64,000 nt of DNA, taken from positions 1 through 64,000 of the forward strand of contig JPHH03000062.1 of the NCBI GenBank assembly GCA_000750105.3. The letters run 5' to 3'. The position numbers and the translations under genes are program-made. How positions within the stretch are numbered: position 1 is the first letter of the stretch; each line of letters begins with the position of its first letter. Source of the DNA: Tolypocladium sp. Sup5 PDA-1. Lineage: Eukaryota > Ascomycota > Sordariomycetes > Hypocreales > Ophiocordycipitaceae. A model generated the notes under the pieces. That model ran no database searches. It saw only the letters and a program-made list of their open reading frames with translations, and had not been told where the DNA came from. This document shows, one piece after another, positions 14,101-22,780 of this stretch.

Positions 14101-15204
14101 ATATTTAGTATTATAATAAGTAAGCTAAGTCTAGGTAATCTCGCGTTAGTCTATATCTTAAGTATAGTATTCCTTTACTAAGGTATCTTTAGCTTCTTCC
14201 TAGCTAAGACCGTTAACGAGGACCTTTATACGAGCTACTTCTTTTAGAGAGATATAGCCCTTAAGCTAGGCGACCTTTTTATTATCCCTAATATAGTAGG
14301 CTAATATCTCTCTCTTAAACTTATAAAGGAACTTAGTAATATCCTTACTAGTAAAGGTCCTAACTATAGGGCGTTAGATCTACCCTATAGTAATAGTATC
14401 TCTAATAACTTTTCTAAAGTATTCTAGGTCTATTCTTACGAAGGGTCCTATTATATTACTATTAGTAAGGTTAGTAAAGTCTATTAACTTCGGTCTTGCT
14501 AGCGCTATTATCTATTCTAGTCTCTTTAAAGGTAATATATAAAGGGTAACTTAAAAAGATAAGGTTAAGCTAATATCTTAGTCTTCCTCTTTTTCTATCC
14601 CTACTCCTTCTTTATCTCGGTCGCCTTTATATTATCCTTATTTCTTATCCTTTACTCTAATAGCTCTTAGTTCCTATATTATCCTATAAAACGAGGTATA
14701 AGTTACTACTACCCTTACTAAGAGAATAATACTCTATAATATCTACTAAACTAAGGCCTAGCTTATAAGGACTAGGAGAAAATCCTACTTATTATAATCG
14801 AGGAACTATTTATTCTTAGTTAAAATAGGCGATATATTTATTAAGTAAGATAGTCTAGCCCTTATATAGACTTCGTTATCGAGGTATAAAGGATTTCCTA
14901 GTAAGTAACTTTATAACTTACTACGAGGCTTTTTTACTAAAATAGCCCGCTTTCTCCCTATATTTGCTTTATACCTAAAGCTCTTCCTCGCGTCCTAGCG
15001 GCTAAGTAAGGCGTTATTTCCTAATATCGTCTTCATATAAATAATAGTCGTATTATTCTATAATACCTTAATTTTAGGCCTCTACTATAATAGGCTTATC
15101 GTAGTATAGAGTTTTTATTCTCCTCTTTTATCGGTAAAGTTCTCGTAATAGCTAAAAGGTACTCTTATCGATTAAGAAAAGTTATTTACGCCCTAAAAAC
15201 TAGT

Positions 15205-15773
15205 TTTATTAAGGGAGAATAAATATACTAAAGGCTAAGTATAACGATTATTATATAAGTTATAGAGTTAGTCCCTGCCTAAGAAATTAGCTATTAGTTA
15301 GTAACACGAGTCGTCGTATAAGTTAGTGCGCTACTTAACGTATAAGATAAGATAGGTATCCCTGTATAAGCTAGAGCGACCGTTGCTATATAAGTTAGAG
15401 CGACTATTGCTATATAAGTTAGAGCGACTATCTCCGTATAAGTTAGAATATTAGTATAGCGGCGTATAGTCTATAAATTAGCGCTTATATAAATAGGTCT
15501 TTATATTATATAAGTTAAAGGTAAAGAGGTAAGGAGAGGCAACTATAGCTATCTTAAAAATATAGGAGGAATTAACTAGGATTTTTTATTATTAGAATCT
15601 CGAAAGCTTATAAATATTACGACTTACATCGATGCGTGCATAGGGGACTATCTATTTATAGGGACATAGACGTCTCTCTTATACCTATAGACTCGCTAGG
15701 CGTCCTAATATTCCTCTACTTTTTTATATTTTCCGTTTTTCTAGTTAGGGGTCTGCACTAATACCCTAATAAA
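15205..15773 (-). repeat. Right LTR, RIP-mutated, 569 bp
   Basis: Same ends as the left LTR but carries one more 24-bp unit (three extra relative to the solo LTR at 26110). It also keeps more ancestral bases in its last third, for example CTTACATCGATGCGTGCAT and GGGGTCTGCACT. Confidence 0.8.
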
Positions 15774-16195
15774 GTATACTTATATTTAAGTAATAAATAG
15801 CTAGAGTATTCCTATAATACTATTAAAGGGTTAGGGTATCTTTAGTTTAAGGATCTCTCCTAGGTCCTTTCCCTTAATAATAGTATTAGTAAGGGAATAA
15901 AGCTTATTAACCTAGGTTTAGTATATCTTAGTCTATTCCTCCTAGAGGGTAACTAAGTTATTAATTTATCGCTAAAGATAGTAAACTTTATCCTAGAGTT
16001 CCTTATTTATATCTAGGGTATCGTTATCTAACTCATTATCTAAGATTTCTATTTTATTAATAGGTTTCGTAAGGGGTAGTAATGCCTTCCCCTAGGGGTT
16101 AGTACTCGATCTAGGTTTAGTTAGTAGTACTATTTCGATAGTATTAAGTATTACTTAGGGTAATGCTATAACCTTCTAAATAAGAGCTTTTAATA
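15774..16195. other. RIP-mutated DNA between inner and outer repeats
   Basis: About 420 bp of TA-rich, CpA-poor DNA between the right inner LTR and the right outer repeat. It is probably a leftover of the outer element's interior. No readable coding block was found. Confidence 0.4.
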
Positions 16196-16615
16196 TATAA
16201 TAGTTTAGGTTCCTAAGGGATAAACTAGTAGGTTTATATTAGTAGGTAAGGTTAGGGCGTAGCACTAGGCTAGTCTTATTACGATAGTAATAGATCGAAT
16301 ATCCTAGATAGTAGATCGTAACCAAAGAGTATTATTAAAAGCTAGCGAGGTATCTATGCTATAGTAAGGAAATTAGGGGGTCCTATATACTGCCCGTGAT
16401 CCTTCGGATCACCGAGGATCGCCTAGATTATCCCCATGATCCCGTCGCGACCGATAAGCCGGATCGCATAGGCTCGCCTAGATCATCTACATAATCCTAG
16501 TAATCCCGGCGATCCTTCGCCCATTAGTCCGTCGTGCCGACCATTGTTCCGTGCAGGCTGCATTAGCGCCTGCACAGCCGGTCCATCCCGTGGCCCGTCA
16601 GCCCGGGTCGTAACA
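16196..16615 (+). repeat. Right copy of outer LTR-like repeat
   Basis: Starts TATAATAG, the RIP form of the TGTGACGG that opens the left copy, and ends GGGTCGTAACA, giving TG...CA-type termini. Bases 16196-16393 are RIP-mutated. From 16394 the sequence is GC-rich and unmutated, with many GATC steps and two CGCCTAGAT blocks. Flanks GTACA (left copy) and TCAGG (right copy) do not match, so the two copies may not be one insertion. Confidence 0.5.
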
Positions 16616-16905
16616 TCAGGCACTGCTTAGGCGCTGCTAGGTTAAAGCGGCGATAGCTTAGGAACATAACTAAGGAAGGAAATTCTAGATGTCGAGATTC
16701 GTGTTGTATATTAGACTATTATATTAGTAGCTACTATGCGTCTTCTGAGTTACGTTAAAGTGCTATGTGGTTAAGATTGCTTGGGCCGCTACGGAGACTT
16801 AGTCCCGTCGGCATGACCTAGTACGACCGCGCCGCGCGACTAATATAGCGACTGCGTACTAATAGTAAAGCCAATATGCTACTAGATATATAAGGAATTA
16901 GGTTT
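16616..16905. other. Intergenic, nothing recognised
   Basis: Unmutated DNA between the outer repeat and the zinc-finger pseudogene. No coding signal. Confidence 0.5.
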
Positions 16906-17691
16906 CTACATAGGCAAGTGTATGAGACTTCTCCGATCTTCAGCCCGCAAAGTGGCAATTTGATTGAGAAAGGCAGCTTCACGTTTGGCAATTCTCTTTG
17001 ACGCAGACGGCGCGCCTTGGTCGTGAGTTGACTCTGGCTGAGGCTGAGAGATGTCGGGGGTCGTAGGAGACTGAGGTCTTGAAGAGGTGCTTGGAGTTTC
17101 CGCGCATGTTATCCCGTGCCGGTGAAGGCGCGGTTTGCCTTGCGTTCGATGTGACAGGGTCTTTCCCGATGGCAGGCGCATGGATTTGTCTGTGTCGACA
17201 AAGGTATCATTCCAGCGCTCGGGTAGACATTCGATATTCCCGCCATCGCTGCCTTCAGAGGTAGAGCCGAAGTCATAAAATCTCTGAGCTCGGAACCTTT
17301 AACTTAAAATATCAATTTTGCAATGCCCTTTGCCTGTCATATGTTGCTGCGCTGCTTGAGCACTGATTCGCTGGGAGCCACAGTACAAACACTTGAAGTA
17401 GCCGAATATGACGAGATGGAAGTAGTCGATCAGGGTTTCAGAGTCGACTATCAGATGGCACATGTCAGATATGATAAGACCATGCCTCTTGAGCATATGC
17501 TCAAGATTCTCATCAAGGCCTGTGCTGCAGCTTTTGCAGAAGAGGCACTGCATAGGGTCAAATTCGATTTCCGGCTTTCTCAGGTCCCAGCTATCTTCGT
17601 CGACAGACAACAAGGACAAACCCTCTTCAATGAGCCTGATAAAATAGTGATCACGAGTAAATTCAGAAATGTGACCATTGTTAACCGACAT
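16906..17691 (-). pseudogene. Decayed C2H2 zinc-finger protein
   Basis: The ORF from ATG 17691 encodes 130 residues with two zinc-finger halves of the fungal Rei1-like type: C-L-F-C...H-M-L-K-R-H at about residues 49-69 and C-L-Y-C...Q-Q-H-M near residues 99-117. It ends at a TAA just after G-H-C-K-I-D-I-L-S. The frame continuing on the other side (R-F-Y-D-F-G-S-T-S, then a Ser/Pro-rich tail to 16906) looks like the natural continuation. Family members usually run from the GHCK block into an acidic DFYDF-like stretch. The break needs a stop plus two one-base indels, so decay is more likely than an intron. Confidence 0.6.
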
Positions 17692-17974
17692 TGTACCACT
17701 TGTTTTGTGACATTCTCCATGATTCAGATTTTAAATCAACTTGCTTCGTCATGAGAGGATCAAGAGTCTCGAAGCTCGGGCCTGGTGATAAAGTATACTG
17801 TGCGTCTGGAGTCTCGGTCATTTCCGTAGTATCACCGTACCTCAAGTTGCCTGTTGTTCCAGCGAGATACCAGTCATGAATTTCACACTTCGAGGGGGAA
17901 AACTTATGGTCGTCGGCTGCCGGATGTGGGGGGTCCCCAGTGACGGGGAACCCGACCGATTTGAGTCCCCCGTA

Positions 17975-18003
17975 CGGAGGTCGCTTTCAAAATAGTTGTC
18001 CAG
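17975..18003 (+). repeat. Left terminal inverted repeat
   Basis: 29 bp, identical in reverse complement to 19488-19516; flanked by TA at 17973-17974. Confidence 0.93.
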
Positions 18004-18156
18004 ACAGGGGGGCAAATCCCTGCTCGAATCCCTGTTCAATTGATTGAATCCCTGCACGTAAGGGCGGTGAATCGTGCTAGGAACCACCGCACATATTTTG
18101 TAAGGTAACTTTCCCCTCCTCATTCGTGTAAACCACGCATCTTGTTCCCAATCGCC

Positions 18157-19473
18157 ATGGCCCCAACTCAAGATATCGCAACGAGGGCCTTTGTGCTTGG
18201 GCTAAAGTGTTGCGGCACGAGTACTACTGAGGCTGCCTCTATCTCGGGGGTCTCTATCCGTCAGGTCAACCGTATCTATGCTAGGGCACTTAAGCGTGGA
18301 TTCGATCCAAGCTGCCGGCCCGTGAATATCAAGGATGACTTTGTTAAGGATGAACCTCGCCCCGGGCGCCCGTCGAAGCAAACGAAAGAAATGCAAGAGA
18401 AGATCGTGAGCAAGGTCCGCCGCGATAGGTATGGGAGAGAAAAGACGTGCGCTGATATCTCTGGGGAGCTTAGTGCTGAGGGGATTCCCGTTTCCTCTGT
18501 TACGGTGTGGCGGGTTATGAAAAAGCTCGGGTATAATAAGACGAAGCCGACGAGGAAGCCTAGATTATCGAAGAAGATGAGAACGGATCGTCTACGCTGG
18601 TGCCTTGAGCGTAAGGACTGGACCCTTGAGGATTGGAAGAATGTTATTTGGTCTGACGAGACCTCCGTCGTCTTACTCCATCGCAGAGGCAGCTATCGCG
18701 TTTGGCGGAAGAGCGACGAGGCGTTCGTAAAGAGCTGCATTCGTGAGCGATGGAAAGGCTCTTCTGAATTTATGTTCTGGGGTTGCTTTTCCTATGATCG
18801 GAAGGGCCCTGCGCATTGCTGGTCTCCGGAGACTGCGCAAGAGAAGAAAGCCGCTACGGAAACGATCGAGAAGATGAACGAAGAGCTCGAGTCTGCCGCA
18901 AAGGAGAAATGGGAGCTTGAGAATTCGATGAGACGATTGAACCTACGCCAACTTCCTGGAAAGAAACCCTCGTGGCGATGGAATTCAAAAAACGGCAAGC
19001 TCACACGCCGCAAGGGGTCAGGGATCGATTGGTATCAGTACCAGAAGAAGATCCTTATCCCGAAGCTCTTCCCTTTTGCGAAGGAATGCGCAACGGACCG
19101 GCCGGGCACGCTCGTTCAAGAAGACAAGGCTCCGGCACACAGTCATTACATCCAGCAGCAGGTCTATGACCTTCATCAAATCCAACGACTCCTTTGGTGC
19201 GGCAACTCTCCCGATCTCAACGCAATTGAGCCAGCCTGGCCTTGGATGAAGAGACGCACTACGAGCAAGGGGGCCCCGAAGAACCGGCAAGAAGCTATTA
19301 CGGCTTGGAACGCCGCATGGAAAGAGCTGCCGCAAGACCGTATCCAAGCTTGGATTGAGAGAATCCTAAGGCATGTACAAATGATAATGGAGCTTGAGGG
19401 AGGAAACGAGTACAAGGAAGGCAGGGGACTAACCCCTGCTAAATTAGGTGGGGGCGTTCCTAATATAGCTTAG
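18157..19473 (+). CDS. Tc1-like transposase (DD34E)
   Basis: Single open frame of 438 residues from ATG 18157; codons before it in the same frame lack an ATG. An N-terminal helix-turn-helix (S-I-S-G-V-S-I-R-Q-V-N-R-I, residues about 27-42) and a second HTH (S-V-T-V-W-R-V-M-K-K-L-G-Y near 113) should bind the TIRs. The DDE_3 catalytic core shows D167 in WSDET, D323 in QEDKAPAH and E358 in SPDLNAIEP, with 34 residues between the last two. All three acids are present. A charged, coiled-coil-like insert lies between the first two aspartates (about residues 225-290). It catalyses cut-and-paste transposition at TA sites. The gene lacks stops and frameshifts and could be active. Confidence 0.93.
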   Translation: MAPTQDIATRAFVLGLKCCGTSTTEAASISGVSIRQVNRIYARALKRGFDPSCRPVNIKDDFVKDEPRPGRPSKQTKEMQEKIVSKVRRDRYGREKTCADISGELSAEGIPVSSVTVWRVMKKLGYNKTKPTRKPRLSKKMRTDRLRWCLERKDWTLEDWKNVIWSDETSVVLLHRRGSYRVWRKSDEAFVKSCIRERWKGSSEFMFWGCFSYDRKGPAHCWSPETAQEKKAATETIEKMNEELESAAKEKWELENSMRRLNLRQLPGKKPSWRWNSKNGKLTRRKGSGIDWYQYQKKILIPKLFPFAKECATDRPGTLVQEDKAPAHSHYIQQQVYDLHQIQRLLWCGNSPDLNAIEPAWPWMKRRTTSKGAPKNRQEAITAWNAAWKELPQDRIQAWIERILRHVQMIMELEGGNEYKEGRGLTPAKLGGGVPNIA

Positions 19474-19487
19474 CGGTAGTTTCAGCG

Positions 19488-19516
19488 CTGGACAACTATT
19501 TTGAAAGCGACCTCCG
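19488..19516 (-). repeat. Right terminal inverted repeat
   Basis: 29 bp, identical in reverse complement to 17975-18003; followed by TA at 19517-19518. Confidence 0.93.
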
Positions 19517-19518
19517 TA

Positions 19519-20095
19519 GTACTTCGTGCTTACTCTCATTTCAAGGTTGGAGTCACAGACGTAGCTGTTTGGATTTCGCTTAACCCGAAAAGGGAAGAGG
19601 GGAAGAGGGCGGGGGTACAGGTGCATGATACTACGCAACTACTGTAGTCTTTCTCCGCTATTAGTGGGGTATCGCGCAGTAGTTCATAATGTTTTACCAG
19701 TAAGAGCATGACCAACAGCAAAAACGAGGGCTCTACCAATAGCATATGCCAGAGAATTATTGCATAATCCCTAGAGGATTTGGTTGGGGCTGAGCCTCGG
19801 CTAGGAACTCACCAAATTTTCCTCATTCACCAGGCTCAAAGCAGTCGTGGTCTTCGGTGAAAACGGCATTATGTCGGTCCTGGATCGGTAAAGCCGTGTT
19901 GAGCGAGCCCTTGCAGGCACCCAAGCACTACAGCCGAGATTGCACAAACGAATCGCAACGGTGCTAACATACCAATGAGTTCTTAGAGAGCGTGAATTAT
20001 TGTCTTGTTTACAACAGCTCAGACTTGTCATGAGGTGGGCTCGATCTCGCTTCTAGACCCCTGAGGCTAGCAAGCTTGCAACCCTCATCCTCCAA
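19519..20095. other. Intergenic, nothing recognised
   Basis: Between the Tc1 element and the 3' end of the minus-strand hydrolase. Short overlapping ORFs show no family features. Confidence 0.5.
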
Positions 20096-21164
20096 CTATT
20101 CGAGCCACTTCTCCGCAAGCCATGCCGTGGCCTCGAGAATGAGCGGATCTTCTGGGCCCTTCCAGCCATGGGCCGGAGCCATATCGAAGCCGTGGTCCAT
20201 GCCCCTGACAACGTCCAACCGCACGGCTCGGCCCTGTTGCTTCAAGGTCTCGGCGAAAGCGAGAGACGTTTCGACAGGCACTCCAGAGTCGACGTCGCCG
20301 TGCAAGACCCAGATACGCCCCGGCAGCTCGGCGCCTTGTCTAACACGACGGTTCAGCCACACGGTCGGGTCGTCGTCCAGCTTACCGCCCGGGCTAAACA
20401 CGTCAGCAAAGAAGCCCGCGCGCGCAATCGAAGCCCCGAAGCCCAGGCTCTCCGGCTCGGTGGCCGAGACTCGCGGCCCCTTTCGGAGTTGCAGTATCCG
20501 CTCCTCGACGTCCGCGTCGTTGGCAGGGAACTCGGAGTCCGGCAACTGGCCCGGGTTCGGCGCTCCAACCGCCCGGCTGCCATTGCGCCACCACTCCGTG
20601 TCGAAGTCAATCATCGGGTACGCCAGGCTGAGCACCCGAAAGGACCTTGGGAACGCCAGCGCGTGGGACATGGCGACGTACCCGCCCGCGGAGCCGCCAT
20701 TGAGCAAGATCCGCGACAGGTCCGGCTGGCATGATGGCTCCTTGTTTGCTAGAAATGAGGTCAAGGATGACTGCATCCATGCGTGGAAGGCTTGCACATC
20801 AGCTTGGACAGCGGCCAGGCCGTCGTTGTGCGGCAGCAGAGTGTAGTCGGGCGAGATGATGATGGCCGAGTGCTTCTTGGCGAGGTTCAGAATGAATTGC
20901 GGGAAGAATGGAGGGTACAGGCCGTGCGCCATGACCAGATATCCGCCGTGCCAGTTTATGAGCACTGGACGCGGCCCTGGAGGCGGATTCTTTGGCAGCA
21001 GGATGTGTGCCACAATCGGATGGTCGTCTCGCACCACGTAGCTGTCGAGAGTTAGTCTGCGGGCTTCGCGTTCGAGGAGTGCGATCTTACGGTTCGCCAA
21101 GGATGTGGAAGTCGTTGAAGATATCCATCGTTGGCAGATCAAGGCCGACCATGGCTTCGGGCAT
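20096..21164 (-). CDS. Alpha/beta hydrolase (HSL-type esterase)
   Basis: Two exons, 21164-21091 and 21041-20096, with a 49-nt intron (GTAAGA donor, CTAAC branch, ACAG acceptor), give 339 residues. The uninterrupted upstream frame has no sensible start, whereas ATG 21164 read through this intron gives a normal N-terminus joined to Y-V-V-R-D-D-H-P. The oxyanion-hole motif is N-W-H-G-G-Y, the nucleophile elbow G-G-S-A-G-G, and the acid and base are probably D in H-G-D-V-D-S and H in M-D-H-G-F-D. That is the alpha/beta hydrolase-3 (hormone-sensitive lipase-like) pattern for carboxylester hydrolysis. There is no signal peptide, so a cytosolic enzyme is likely. Natural substrate unknown; such genes often sit in secondary-metabolite loci. 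Confidence 0.85.
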
Positions 21165-22057
21165 TGTGGACGGAAAGGTTGAGGCAAACCGAGTTGGACG
21201 GTTGTACTCGGTACGTGTAGGCTGTGTCGTCGGTTGTCAACGAAGCGCTGGGTGGCATTTATCGGGGACAAAATCTTGGGAAGCTGCGAGACCCCAGACA
21301 GCGCAGACTTGACATATTATAAGAGATGAATGTGCCACGAACTCGTCAGCTTACCCGGTGGCTGGACTGTGGAACCCAAGGCAGACTAACCAAGTGTTAC
21401 CTTGTGCTCCAAGCAGCTCGTATTCGTGCGCCTGAATTTGTCAGCCGTTTGCTCAGGCGTCACGGCATTAGACTGATTGCGGCATGAAGCCTCTTCCGTT
21501 TGCCGCAACATCCAGCCTCTGTCCCTGAAGATGTTCAGGGGACCATACCCCGGAACTAAACAGTGGGCCCAGCCACCCCTGTGATGGCACTGGTGGCCAC
21601 TTTTAACGTCATTTGTCCGCTGACTAATAGGAGAATGATAATCCCCGTTTACTGGCAAGACTGGACTCGATGGATTTTCGCACTACGAAGTACAATGAGC
21701 CAAAATAGGCGCAGCCAAAATAGGCGCAGCCAATAATAGTACGGCAACCATCACAGGGGTAGACAACCATCACATCACGGGAGTAGACGTGCCAGGAAGT
21801 GGCCACGCCGGGAAGTCGCCGCGGCCCCTAGTCATTTCTCTCAAAGTCTCCCGCTCACCTGCTCTGCCTTTCCATTTTTATGGCGACTATGTGGCCAGAA
21901 AAGACAGGCGTTCCAGCCATGGGCCCATGATGGGACCAAGCCTGATTACAATCAACCATCCTCGGGAACAGAGTCGACAGATCGTGGAGCTGGTTTGCGC
22001 AAGATATCATAGCCACCGCTGTTGGCTTGTATCGGCTAACTGACGCTAGAAACGCGG
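21165..22057. other. Intergenic with short tandem repeats
   Basis: Contains the direct repeat CAAAATAGGCGCAGC twice near 21703-21731 and a paired CAACCATCAC block near 21747-21775. No gene is supported. Confidence 0.45.
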
Positions 22058-22565
22058 ATGCGCTCTTCAATATTTCCGAAGCGCTTGAGTAACCTACTCG
22101 GAGGAGTCATGACCCAGCTCCTCGAGACTTTAAGTGGTCTGGCAACTGTTCGAGCTTTTGCTTGGGAGGGTGAGCTCTTCGTTTTAATGAATGAGCGACT
22201 TGACGATTCCCAGAAGCCATTTATCTTCCGTACAGTATCCAGCGATGTGTCAATCTTGTCTTGGATCTTACCGTCGCTTGTCTAGCGATCGTGTTAATAT
22301 CCGTTGCGGTCACGTTAAGAGGATCTGTCGGTGCTGGGTTCGCAGGCGTGGCCTTGTACAACATCATGGGCCTTAGTGGTGTCATGAAGGCCGCTGTTTC
22401 AGTTTAGACGGTTCTCGAGACATCAATTGATGCCGTCGCAAGAGTCAAGACCTTTGCGGAGTTGACACCCTGTGAGGAGCATTTGGCCCTCACAACATTT
22501 AAGGCGCCTGTGAGTGCAGCCCATCACAGGAAGAAGCCAATGATGAAGACGATCTTAGACTTTTG
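22058..22565 (+). pseudogene. ABC multidrug transporter fragment (ABCC-type)
   Basis: Residues recognisable from the second transmembrane domain of fungal ABCC transporters appear in broken frames. L-L-E-T-L-S-G-L-A-T-V-R-A-F-A-W and N-E-R-L-D-D-S-Q-K-P lie at about 22115-22220. In another frame come A-V-T-L-R-G-S...G-V-A-L-Y-N-I-M-G-L-S-G-V-M-K-A-A-V-S-V at about 22285-22406, an in-frame TAG where W is usual, and T-V-L-E-T-S-I-D-A-V-A-R-V-K-T-F. The nucleotide-binding domain that should follow is missing. At least one frameshift, one stop and both ends are lost, so it is non-functional. Confidence 0.75.
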
Positions 22566-22780
22566 ACCAATTGAATACCTCCATCTCTATACGTTTGCAT
22601 ACATAAACCACATCGTGCGTCTGACAGCAACACAAGATGGGCTCGCCGCGGAGAACAGGAATACAATCTCGAAGAAGCTCAACATTGAAGCAATTGAAAA
22701 TGAATTGACAACCTTCATAATTTATTATGCTTGCAGTATCGTTATTGAGTAGGTACTCAACAGCGTCCAGCGGCTATCCC

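Larger units (their letters stand above)
2509..15773 (-). mobile_element. RIP-inactivated Ty3/Gypsy-like LTR element
   Basis: Flanked by direct LTRs at 2509-3053 and 15205-15773. The coding strand is minus. At 10624-10601 a reverse-transcriptase active-site block reads L-D-N-I-V-V-Q-G, where D-D is expected and the N is explained by a RIP G-to-A change. It is followed by a Gypsy-type tail (K-Y-I-L-E-Y-L). Near 10170-9980 an RNase H block (Y-D-T-S-L-K-G, then K-R-E-C-K-A-I-L) is readable through many stops. Gag should lie toward the right LTR. At 13.3 kb the element is about twice the usual Gypsy size, so the 5 kb between pol and the left LTR may hold another insertion. It cannot be autonomous. 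Confidence 0.75.
1765..16393. mobile_element. RIP-saturated retroelement island
   Basis: About 14.6 kb is strongly TA-rich and almost devoid of CpA and TpG, while CG, TA and GA/TC steps remain. This is the mark left when CpA is converted to TpA on both strands of duplicated DNA in Pezizomycotina. No long ORF survives. The island contains the LTR element at 2509-15773 and the outer repeats at 2180-2508 and 16196-16615. CpA/TpG steps reappear left of about 1765 and abruptly right of about 16393. A few survivors lie inside, for example near 9980-10010. Confidence 0.9.
17975..19516 (+). mobile_element. Tc1/mariner element with perfect TIRs
   Basis: A 1,542-bp element. The 29-bp terminal inverted repeats, 17975-18003 and 19488-19516, are identical by eye and begin CGGAGGTCGC. 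TA dinucleotides flank both ends (17973-17974 and 19517-19518), the duplication expected of Tc1/mariner insertion. The single transposase gene is intact. There is no RIP signature, although a RIP-saturated island ends only 1.6 kb away, so the insertion is likely recent or single-copy. Confidence 0.92.

Noticed and set aside
2509..15773. Target-site duplication for the inner LTR element
   Set aside because: Flanks CTAT and GTAT differ at one of four positions and RIP does not explain C versus G; left unproven.
21165..21271. Longer N-terminus of the alpha/beta hydrolase
   Set aside because: The uninterrupted frame gives an unrelated, basic leader without a proper ATG context, whereas ATG 21164 plus a 49-nt intron with a good branch site joins smoothly to the catalytic domain.
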